Positions 8,290-15,300 of a stretch of DNA of 17,945 nucleotides are shown piece by piece; position 1 is the stretch's first letter, and each line of letters opens with the position of its first letter. The notes below the pieces were generated by a model. It was not told the DNA's origin, did no database searches, and worked only from the letters and a program-made list of their open reading frames with translations. The stretch comes from JASUTC01 sp035447925 (GTDB lineage: Bacteria; Thermotogota; Thermotogae; MWEM01): NCBI GenBank assembly GCA_035447925.1, contig DAOTHY010000048.1:1-17945 (forward strand), in the 5' to 3' direction. The translations under genes were made by a program, and so were the position numbers.

Positions 8290-9075
8290 TCATGTTTGAT
8301 AGAAATCGGAGTGGTCATTGGTTTTAGATGGCCGTCCGAATAGAAAACAACATCCGCTGATGAACAAAACAATACTACCCCACTGAGAGGTTGAAAAACA
8401 CAGAAAAAAACCTCTATGACTATCATAACGAAGGTATTCAATCAAAAATCTGAAAAGGCCGTAAGAAATGGCATAAACAGAATAACAATTGATCCTTCTC
8501 TTTTTTTGTGATGCAAATCGAAGTAAAACAAAGAACAAAATAAGGTTAAAAAAGGCCTCTAATAGTTGAACAGGGAAAAGAGAAATCCCCTGAGGAGCAA
8601 AAGAATGGGGTTTAAAATTGACACCAATCGGTTCAGGATAGGGAATACCATAGCAACAACCCGCACAAAAACAGCCCAGCCGTCCAAAGAAATGAACCAA
8701 CGGAAATACCGGCATGATGTCATCGATTAATGACCGATAAGCCACTTGGTACTGTTTGCAATAAAGAAAATATCCGAACAGTCCGCCAAAGAAAGCGCCA
8801 TACCAGACATAACCACCCTTTAAAAATTCCATCAATTGATCCAATGTCAGAGTCAAAGGGGATATTTTTAGTTGAAGGAAGGTGACTGCCAAATAAAGCA
8901 GTTTTCCCCCAATCACAAAAAACAAAAGGGCATACAACGTCGAATAGATCACGTCTTCTTTTGCAATATTCGTTCTTTTTAAGAATAAAAACAGGAATCC
9001 AAAAATCAACGCAAGGATAATCATCAAGGTGTAAGTAGGGAATTGATAACCAAAAAAGCTCACAAAGGGTAACAT
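8290..9075 (-). CDS. Lgt-like (prolipoprotein diacylglyceryl transferase family) membrane protein
   Basis: 261 residues if started at the ATG 9073-9075, which has GGAG 6 nt upstream; in-frame ATGs at 9078 and 9087 and a TTG at 9090 are alternatives. About seven hydrophobic segments and the motifs HFFGRLGCFCAGCCYG (about 128-143), LFPVQLLEAFFNL (about 166-178) and YGLFRFLIEYLR place it in the Lgt family, which transfers diacylglycerol to the lipobox cysteine of preprolipoproteins. It departs from classic Lgt: the GNF.N segment is replaced by a cysteine-rich GCF.AGCCYG, and the usual HGG-type motif reads GGYVWYGA, with Tyr where the key His is expected. It may be a paralogue with another lipid or thiol-linked role rather than the housekeeping enzyme. 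It follows the SHOCT gene after 47 bp in the same direction. Confidence 0.82.
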   Translation of the reverse strand: MLPFVSFFGYQFPTYTLMIILALIFGFLFLFLKRTNIAKEDVIYSTLYALLFFVIGGKLLYLAVTFLQLKISPLTLTLDQLMEFLKGGYVWYGAFFGGLFGYFLYCKQYQVAYRSLIDDIMPVFPLVHFFGRLGCFCAGCCYGIPYPEPIGVNFKPHSFAPQGISLFPVQLLEAFFNLILFFVLLRFASQKKRRINCYSVYAISYGLFRFLIEYLRYDSHRGFFLCFSTSQWGSIVLFISGCCFLFGRPSKTNDHSDFYQT

Positions 9076-9093
9076 CATTTTCTCCATCAAAAT

Positions 9094-9116
9094 TTGCGGG
9101 AGAAACTCTCCCGCAA
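9094..9116. other. 10-bp perfect stem-loop between SHOCT and Lgt-like genes
   Basis: TTGCGGGAGA (9094-9103), a 3-nt loop, then its exact complement TCTCCCGCAA (9107-9116). It starts 7 nt after the SHOCT gene stop and ends just before the Lgt-like start region. On the minus strand it is followed only by ATTTTG, so it is at best a weak terminator. Other possibilities are an mRNA processing or stability element, or a structure that hides the GGGAG ahead of the upstream candidate start codons. Confidence 0.55.
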
Positions 9117-9122
9117 TATCAA

Positions 9123-9644
9123 TTAATAGCCGTAGCTTTCAACCAGCCCTACTGCCGCAGAAACACATGCTAATGCAGCGATAAAAACAATAAAACAAAC
9201 CACAATTCCAATGATTGACAACACGATGCCGGCTGTGGCATAACTGGTTTTGTATGTTTTATTGGCACTAATACCCAAAACAAGACCGACTATCCCCATA
9301 ATAAGCCCAAGGATGGCTAAAGTTCCAGTAAAGATAAAAATAAGAGAAATGATACCCAGAATCATCGACGCAATGGCCTTGCCATCTTGGTTCTGCCCTG
9401 TGTTAGTTCTGTTTCCATTCCCAGTATTGCTTGAGAATGCGTTTTGGAACCTTTCTTTTGATTCTTGAAAAGTGTCTCTAAATGCTTCGCCTACCACATT
9501 TTGTTCTCTTTTCTCCTCAGAAGAAAGTATTTTTTTCTTTTCCTGTTCAAACTCCTCCTGTGAAATGAGTCCTTTTTCTTTCAGCTCTGCTAACTTTTCG
9601 ATTTTTTCATAACGATCCTGTCCGGTTTGGCTGATAATCGACAC
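9123..9644 (-). CDS. SHOCT and DUF4190 domain membrane protein
   Basis: Up to 173 residues. An N-terminal SHOCT motif (about 11-42, KIEKLAELKEKGLISQEEFEQ...KKKIL) is followed by a polar, Asn/Gly-rich linker (about 45-88). A C-terminal DUF4190-type membrane domain follows with two glycine-rich helices (about 89-120 GKAIASMILGIISLI..., and 135-165). SHOCT modules are short oligomerisation or anchoring helices; DUF4190 has no known biochemical role. Start choice is awkward: the only standard initiator is GTG at 9642-9644, but it touches the GGGAGG ribosome binding site (9644-9649). ATT at 9636-9638 sits 5 nt past that site and would be a rare AUU start. First gene of the probable SHOCT, Lgt-like, small ORF, phosphatase transcript. 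Confidence 0.85.
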   Translation of the reverse strand: MSIISQTGQDRYEKIEKLAELKEKGLISQEEFEQEKKKILSSEEKREQNVVGEAFRDTFQESKERFQNAFSSNTGNGNRTNTGQNQDGKAIASMILGIISLIFIFTGTLAILGLIMGIVGLVLGISANKTYKTSYATAGIVLSIIGIVVCFIVFIAALACVSAAVGLVESYGY

Positions 9645-10073
9645 CTCCCAAATGAATTTTGATATTGCCGGTTTCTAAATATTTGCCTCAATCTATCGTG
9701 GATTTAGCCTGTTTGATGGCTTACTGCACTCCAAATACTAGCCCCTTGATTAATACAGTCATACGATGGAGATCAAATGATGTTAAAGCCAAGTACAAAA
9801 ATAGTACCCAATTTGATTTGGTAACCGTTACAATACTATTGAATGGTAATTTTCAGTAATCACTCGTTATGATTAATACAGGGTCAAGGTTCTCCTTTGA
9901 GATTATATCACAAAAACATCACCGTTTAACAAACAGCAACCGAACAGACCAATCACAGGGAAGCGCTGAGCTGATCGATGGTTTGGCGGCAGCCAGGTTT
10001 ATTTACCAAACAAGAGGAATTCTGAGCCATTTTCAGCGGACTCCTTCCTTGAAATGAGAAATCTGTCGTTTTT
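9645..10073. other. Gene-poor stretch with promoter and operator-like dyads
   Basis: About 430 bp with no credible gene. It holds the minus-strand promoter described separately. It also holds an inverted repeat TAATCA/TGATTA (9857-9862, 9870-9875), an 11-bp palindrome GTAACCGTTAC (9821-9831), and a repeated GTAC pair around 9793-9808. A 25-codon minus-strand frame (9953-10030) has an AAGGAAGGAG site 10 nt upstream, but its product (MAQNSSCLVN...) is not recognised. The plus-strand frames here lack ribosome binding sites. Confidence 0.4.
9902..9937 (-). promoter_or_regulatory. Probable promoter of the SHOCT/Lgt-like/phosphatase operon
   Basis: On the minus strand TGATATAAT (TATAAT at 9902-9907) is a perfect extended -10 box. 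A TTGTTAAA sequence lies 17-19 bp upstream as a loose -35. The predicted start near 9895 would give the SHOCT mRNA a leader of about 250 nt, containing the 9857-9875 dyad and the 11-bp palindrome. An AAAGGAG box just after the start leads only into a four-codon frame. Confidence 0.55.
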
Positions 10074-11117
10074 TTATAACATGAATTGTTTGATTTCAAC
10101 CGGTGTAAATCCTTTATACACCCATTTTCTTGTGTTATCCGAGATTTTTTGATAATGCAAAAGAAATTCCTGGACTATCTCATCCTGGTCAAACCGATAA
10201 TTATTTTCATAAAGGATTTCCATGATATCGCTTGGAGGTGAGTTGAATTTGAGTTCAAGCGCCAAATGATCGACGATCGTATCCATCTCTTTATTGGATC
10301 GGATGTTTCCCTTGTTTTTCTTAAAAAACATCTTCAAGGCTTTATATTCGTGTGAATGAGTGTCAATCAGTGCGTGTGCGTGTTTCTCGATCATCTCCTC
10401 AGATGGCGTATACCAGGGTAGTGTTTTTGAACCCTCATATAATGAACCGAATTCTTTCAGAGAGATGATATCGTTGATCACGTGTTTGTTGGATAGGTAG
10501 AAGTGAAGCCCTTTCGGCATTATTTGCGTGAAGAATTCAGATACGCTTTCTTCGGTGATAATGTCATCATCGTTGTAAAGATTCCAGACATGAACGTATT
10601 GGGAATAGCTGAAAAAGCCGTAGATATTCGTCAACGCCAACAGCAAATCAACCATTTTCTGATGCCTTGTTGCTCTGGCCAACCATTGGGTGATATGATT
10701 AAGAAAACTGTGAAAAATGAGCGGATAGGGATATAACAATACATTCTCAGCGTTTTCTTTCAGGATTTGAAAATAACCTCTCCTGATCAACCATTCGCCA
10801 TCTTCGTCATTGACTTTGTAATGATACTGATTCAATATCGCCTGTAAAACATGAGCTGTCGAAGAAGCGCTTCGTTGTTCAAATTGAAGAAAGACAAATG
10901 CGAGAAAAAGAAATTCATCCAGTAAGAGATACTCCCCGTCTTTTTCGAAGTCCTCAACCAAGATGGAATTAAGCGCTTCAGCCAAATCCTGTTTTGGTGT
11001 TTCTCTTGCAATATCCAGATGATGATTCACAGCGATATCGTAAATATCCTCTTTCGCCATTTTCATCATCATTTCACTGATCGAATGTACAAAATCATGA
11101 CCCGATACTTTGCTCAT
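10074..11117 (-). CDS. Unrecognised 347-residue cytoplasmic protein
   Basis: Start ATG 11115-11117 with a very strong GGAAGGAGGGGG ribosome binding site about 5 nt upstream. No signal peptide or membrane segment is present; the protein is largely helical and acidic. The segment DIYDIAVNHHLDIARETPKQDLAEALNSIL (first part at about 25-39) resembles SAP/Rho-N-like helix pairs. The C-terminus (RKWVYKGFTPVEIKQ) resembles the tail of Firmicute SEC-C-type proteins, but no SEC-C cysteine cluster is present. I cannot name a family or function. It is a single gene downstream of the tRNA terminator, so it should have its own promoter; a perfect dyad (11146-11160) lies about 30 nt before its start. Confidence 0.8.
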   Translation of the reverse strand: MSKVSGHDFVHSISEMMMKMAKEDIYDIAVNHHLDIARETPKQDLAEALNSILVEDFEKDGEYLLLDEFLFLAFVFLQFEQRSASSTAHVLQAILNQYHYKVNDEDGEWLIRRGYFQILKENAENVLLYPYPLIFHSFLNHITQWLARATRHQKMVDLLLALTNIYGFFSYSQYVHVWNLYNDDDIITEESVSEFFTQIMPKGLHFYLSNKHVINDIISLKEFGSLYEGSKTLPWYTPSEEMIEKHAHALIDTHSHEYKALKMFFKKNKGNIRSNKEMDTIVDHLALELKFNSPPSDIMEILYENNYRFDQDEIVQEFLLHYQKISDNTRKWVYKGFTPVEIKQFML

Positions 11118-11145
11118 AACCCCCTCCTTCCTTTTTTACACGATA

Positions 11146-11160
11146 GTCCATTGCATGGAC
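11146..11160. promoter_or_regulatory. Perfect GTCCAT-TGC-ATGGAC dyad upstream of the 347-residue gene
   Basis: A 15-bp inverted repeat with 6-bp arms lies between the tRNA terminator and the start codon of the 347-residue protein. It could be an operator or a leader hairpin. No consensus promoter was identified around it, so the role is uncertain. Confidence 0.4.
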
Positions 11161-11184
11161 CCGAGAATACGACCATCACGAAAG

Positions 11185-11214
11185 AAAAAAAGAGGACACG
11201 ATGCCCTCTTTTTT
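11185..11214 (-). terminator. Intrinsic terminator of the tRNA operon
   Basis: On the minus strand AAAAAAGAGGGCA, a TCG loop, and TGTCCTCTTTTTT form a stem with a U-rich tail. One pair is G-U on the minus strand but would be A-C on the plus strand, so the structure is better suited to terminating minus-strand transcripts. It lies 20 nt after tRNA-Leu. Confidence 0.85.
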
Positions 11215-11233
11215 ATCTATCTCTGTATAGGAT

Positions 11234-11322
11234 TGGTGCCGAGGGCGGGACTCGAACCCGCATGAGGGGTCAACCTCGTCGGTTTTTGAGACCGATGCGT
11301 CTGCCTATTCCGCCACCCCGGC
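11234..11322 (-). tRNA. tRNA-Leu (anticodon CAA, reads UUG)
   Basis: 89 nt including an encoded CCA end. The acceptor stem GCCGGGG pairs with CCTCGGC. The anticodon loop CTCAAAA lies in stem TCGGT/ACCGA and gives anticodon CAA. There is a long class II variable arm (GAGG..CCTC), and the T arm GCGGG/CCCGC carries the TTCGAGT loop. The large variable arm and anticodon agree on leucine. It lies 16 nt after tRNA-Ala, on the same transcript. Confidence 0.95.
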
Positions 11323-11338
11323 ATTTACTCTAAACAAC

Positions 11339-11414
11339 TGGTGGAGTCGATGGGATTCGAACCCACGGCTTCTACCTTGCGAAGGTAACACTCTCCCAGC
11401 TGAGTTACGACCCC
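11339..11414 (-). tRNA. tRNA-Ala (anticodon CGC, reads GCG)
   Basis: 76 nt including encoded CCA. The acceptor stem GGGGTCG pairs with CGACTCC and contains the G3-U70 wobble pair that defines alanine tRNAs. The anticodon loop TTCGCAA gives CGC; the T loop is TTCGAAT. The first gene of the tRNA pair. Confidence 0.93.
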
Positions 11415-11428
11415 AACAACAGCGATGT

Positions 11429-11457
11429 ATTATAGCACAAAGGCTTTCTGGGGTCAA
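11429..11457 (-). promoter_or_regulatory. Promoter of the tRNA-Ala/tRNA-Leu operon
   Basis: Minus strand: -35 TTGACC (11452-11457), 17-bp spacer, -10 TATAAT (11429-11434) with an extended TG one base before it. Transcription should start near 11422, about 8 nt before the mature tRNA-Ala. Near-consensus sigma-A strength, as expected for stable RNA genes. Confidence 0.9.
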
Positions 11458-11465
11458 GTGCAGCT

Positions 11466-11487
11466 AAAAATAAAACGCACCATGCGC
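11466..11487 (-). terminator. Likely terminator of the SRP RNA gene
   Basis: On the minus strand GCGCA-TGG-TGCGT forms a short hairpin followed by TTTATTTTT. The stem is only five pairs including one G-U, so it is weak but well placed, about 40 nt after the SRP RNA core and just before the tRNA promoter. Confidence 0.55.
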
Positions 11488-11524
11488 ATTGCTTCGATAG
11501 ATACCGACAAGACGTTTTCAAACA

Positions 11525-11747
11525 GTTAGCTCAGCAGGGGCGCTCCCGTGGCACCCGGATGGGACTGCTTATGGCTGCTTCCTTCCAGACCTGACCAGGT
11601 TCACAGCTATCCGCCGCACAGGACCTCTGCATCAACACTACTTATCTGCAACCTTTCTCACCGATAGGACCTCAGACAACGCATCAGCCCCGCTCAAGTG
11701 GGTTTCGGGTACAGGGGACCACTAACCCCCCGCCTGCATGATGCGCA
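11525..11747 (-). ncRNA. ffs: Signal recognition particle RNA, large Bacillota type
   Basis: Scaffold of the SRP that targets secretory and membrane proteins to the Sec machinery together with Ffh. The S-domain core is readily seen on the minus strand at 11573-11602 (AACCTGGTCAGG then GGAAGGAAGCAGCC, the Ffh-binding helix 8 region). Near the 5' end (about 11690-11735) the Alu-domain hallmark GGTTAGTGGTCCCC..GTACCCGAAACCC is present, as in Bacillus and Clostridium SRP RNAs and absent from the short enterobacterial 4.5S RNA. The terminal helix pairs GCAGG (11733-11737) with CCTGC (11534-11538). The 5' end is set by the promoter; the 3' end is approximate. Confidence 0.93.
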
Positions 11748-11753
11748 AACAGT

Positions 11754-11782
11754 ATTCTATCATATTTTGTTCTTTTATGCAA
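11754..11782 (-). promoter_or_regulatory. Promoter of the SRP RNA gene
   Basis: Minus strand: -35 TTGCAT (11777-11782), 17-bp spacer, -10 TAGAAT (11754-11759), preceded by TGA to form an extended -10. The predicted start is near 11747. Confidence 0.85.
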
Positions 11783-12123
11783 CACGCAAAATTTGTGGCG
11801 AGAGCGATGGTTAAAGGTCCAAGCCAGTTCGGTTTGAAAAAAAGAAGAACTACTTAGGGCTTGCTGAATAACTCAGAACATCCACCCCTATAACTTTTCA
11901 GAAGGAATTTGCGGATTTAGGCGCATGGACTTGACGAACAGTCCTTGAGGTTTTTGAAAGCAAAACCATATAGTAAAGGCAGGCCCTATATACGAAAGGC
12001 TGAAAAGCCCTGTTGAATCAGATGGAATCGTTAACGAGAAAGCAAATAAACAAGGGACATATTTGTTAAAGCAGAGATGTACCCGTCTGATTATCGTGTT
12101 TTTGTCTTTTTTATTTTTACGGC
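11783..12123. other. Non-coding stretch with a possible insertion-sequence end remnant
   Basis: About 340 bp between the divergent SRP RNA promoter and the lipoprotein promoter contain no credible gene on either strand. The string AGGGCTTGCTGAATAACTC at 11855-11873 resembles terminal repeats of IS1182-like elements, and GACTTGACGAACAGTCCTTGAGG follows at about 11928-11950. An oppositely oriented but imperfect AGGGCTTTTCAG lies near 12002-12022. No transposase reading frame remains. The identification rests on recall of IS ends and is tentative. Confidence 0.3.
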
Positions 12124-12170
12124 TTGACAGATTAAAAAAAATAGTTTAATATTTTAACAGATAGGTTAAA
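12124..12170 (+). promoter_or_regulatory. Strong promoter with an 18-bp operator-like dyad
   Basis: -35 TTGACA (12124-12129), 17-bp A/T-rich spacer, -10 TAATAT (12147-12152): nearly perfect sigma-A. The predicted start (about 12159) falls inside a perfect inverted repeat TTTAAC-N6-GTTAAA (12153-12158 and 12165-12170). A bound regulator there would block transcription, so repression of the lipoprotein gene is inferred. The mRNA leader would be about 155 nt. Confidence 0.7.
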
Positions 12171-12315
12171 TACATGCGAATTATTACAACTGCTCCCATT
12201 GAAAATGAACTGACGATAATGAAAAGACCTGTACTAACGTGCAAAACGAGTAAATGCTTACAGTGAAGAGGACTCGAATAGTTCTCACAACTTAGAAAAG
12301 ATTGGAGGAAAGTAA

Positions 12316-15300
12316 ATGAAAAGGTACAGAATGCTAAGTGTTCTCGTCATTTTAACCCTGTTTCTTATGGTGTTTTTCAGCAGCTGCATCCAAACGCAGA
12401 ATGAACCAGAGGCCAAATTAAGCGTTGAAATGATTGATAGGTCGATTTCCGAGCTTTTTGGATTGACCGTGTGTTCATTGGAGATTCATGTTGAAGGAAT
12501 TGCAGAAACGCTTGAAATCACAACAGATGTACACCAGGAAAGCATACCGATATCAGGAAGACAGCGGATAACGGTCAGCGACTTCCTCACTGATATTCAA
12601 AGTAACACAATCAAGATCCAACTGATCGACGACAAGCAAGAAGTGATCGCCGAGCAAAGCCTTCCGTTATCAGCCAACGCAAAAAGACCCGAGTATTCAC
12701 AATTTAACGAAGGTATTTATTTTGTTCAAACCGAACTGGTCAGATTCTACCAGCTTGAGTATTTGTCTCAGTTGCGTTTTACTGAACGGGTGGAACTGTA
12801 TTATCAAACTCAGGATGAAACCATCACCACCTACGCCATGCTACTCAAAGGCGGACAAGCAAGATTTTGCCTGTATGCAGATTATCCTGTGGATACAGAT
12901 GATCCCGTGGTCGATGAGTTTCCTCACGAAAGGGTTTTTGATCATGAAAATGGCTGGTACTTGAATCCAAAAGAAGAAGGTATTCATTATTATAGGCTGG
13001 AAACGGCTTCTATTCCGGAAACTGCCGGGGAAACTGCCGGAGATGGATTTTATGAAGAAGGCCAAACCGTCACTATTGCCGCAACACCTGCCCATAATTT
13101 CCGATTTGTCAACTGGACAAAAGACGATCTAATCATCAGCATACAGGCACACGACATCTACACCATGCCTGATGAAAACGTGACTTTGGCGGCAAATTTT
13201 GAAGAACAAAAACCGCCAACTCTAATTGAACCGTCTTTTTCAAATATGTGGAATCAGATCTTACCTCCGACATTCACTGTGACGACTGGCGCAATGGACC
13301 CAGATGGAGATCTGGCGAATTTTTATTTCGCCCTATTCGCTGATGATGAAATGATTTGTGAGATAGAGTTATTAAGCATTCAAGGGATTAGCCAGTTTAG
13401 AGAAACAAGAGAAGTTGAAGTAGATTTGGAAGGCGTTATGGAAAGGTCGGTGAGGTATTTTGTTTTTGCCAGAGATAAAGAAGGAAATACCGCAACAATG
13501 GATTGTCAGGGCTTAATGGTTACGAGAAGGGGCGTCGGCTTGATCATCGGTGACTGTCATCTTGGTACGGACGAGAGCGTTGATCTAGCTGAAAGTTTGG
13601 GCAATTTCAGTCCGGATTCAACCTTCGAAGAAATACCCGAAGAAACCGCAACGGTTTATGATTTGCCTTTCGGCATCACGACCCTTCTTTTTGAAATCTT
13701 TCCTGAAGAAGCTGTTTCGCCTACTAAGGCTGAACTTTATCTTTACACCAATCTGGAAGATGTTTTCAATCGAGGCGCTCAATTTAAGAGAGGGGAAAGT
13801 GAATCGATGACCTTGCTTGAAAGGGGAAGTTATCAAACGGCCATTGAATTTGCAAATCTCACCCCGGAGCAGTCAATTTGGTTGGCACTTTACATACAAG
13901 GAGCCACAAACCCCTGGTTTGTGTGGAAGATATCCGCTTTAGAACACTCAACAACGCCACAGGTCACTGTCGTAACTGAAGGAATGACGCAAGGATTTAA
14001 AGAGGGCGATCCTTTACAGTTTGAAGTCAACCTCAAAGACGAAATGCTCATTTCATTGGATGATCTGACGATTGCTTTCACCGATCAGGACGGCACGATT
14101 TATCTGGAGGAATTCATCCATCATCTCAATCAACACCTATGGCAGGAAGCGGAATCGACACCGAAGTGGTTCATGGATGATTCCTGGAGGTTTGCCATCC
14201 GATATCATGCAAAGGTAACCTTTGAAAACTTCCCTGAAGCATACGAGGACATCAGAAAACGGGATATGGAGCCTGACCCCGACCCGAAGACGGTGTATGC
14301 CATTAGTGAACCCCTTGTTACATACGACGGGACTGACCCCGATCATATCTGGCATCGCTACAATGGCGAAACAGGAGAAAAGATAAATTGGGACTTGCCA
14401 GGGTGGCTTTCAAATGATTTACTTTATTACTTTGGTGTTCTTGATTCTCATATAGCGTCTTTAATCCGGCCGGAATATATCACGGATATTGCAAACATGA
14501 CCGTACAACTGTATCCTGAGATTGTAGTAGTGGAAAAAGAATCTAACAATCAGGTCTTATTCGTTGCCGATGCAGCACTTGGTGCGGCAAATGCCCTTCT
14601 TGCTGAAAGAGTTTCGGAGTCCGATACTTATCAGGTGATTTTCAAAGCTCAAAACGCCAAAGGAGATATCGGTGAATCGGAATCATTTTCTTTCCCCATT
14701 GTTGCCGATAACACTTCCCCGGAGATCAACATCACATACGGATCGGCAAATGAAAGCAAATATTTCGCCGACAGAAGACCGGAAGACCTTGTTTCAAAAG
14801 ATACCCGCGACAACATAGCACCACCCATGTTTTTCGTGGATTCAATCAGTCTTTATTCGGGGGAATCTTTTACCGTCAAAGCTGTAGATCATCATGCACT
14901 CTACGATTTCGCCGTTTTCTTTACCTCGGATGAAGCAGATCAAAGCCCCGAAAACTGGCGAACGAATCTGCCGGCTATCATGAATCCCACACTTGAAACG
15001 GCTAATTTGCCCATGGGATATGATTTTCTCTACAAAGCAGAAGACGAATTCTACACAGGTCAAACCGATGCCAATAAAAACAAAGAAGACAAACCAACAA
15101 TGACCTTGAATGAAATTCTGATCAACGAACCCGATCCGGTTATTGCCAAAGCCTTATACACTCAGATCTACGCCAAGACACTGCCCGGCAATATATACGG
15201 AAACTTCAGCATAGACAATCGGTTTGAAATCTACGAAAATTACACCTGGTCGGGTGTCAGAAATGTCCGAGAAACAGCTCTGATCAACGTTGAAAAACAG

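Noticed and set aside
9659..10057. Two plus-strand frames of 62-66 codons in the gene-poor stretch
   Set aside because: Neither has a ribosome binding site, and the minus-strand promoter at 9902-9907 fits the flanking genes better.
12174..12266. 30-codon upstream frame in the leader of lipoprotein A
   Set aside because: It has only a weak AGG ahead of the ATG and an unremarkable product; an open frame of this length is expected by chance.
12160..12315. Cyclic-di-GMP riboswitch in the leader of lipoprotein A
   Set aside because: I looked for the conserved GCAAACC and GACGCAAAGC cores and found neither; only loose resemblances.
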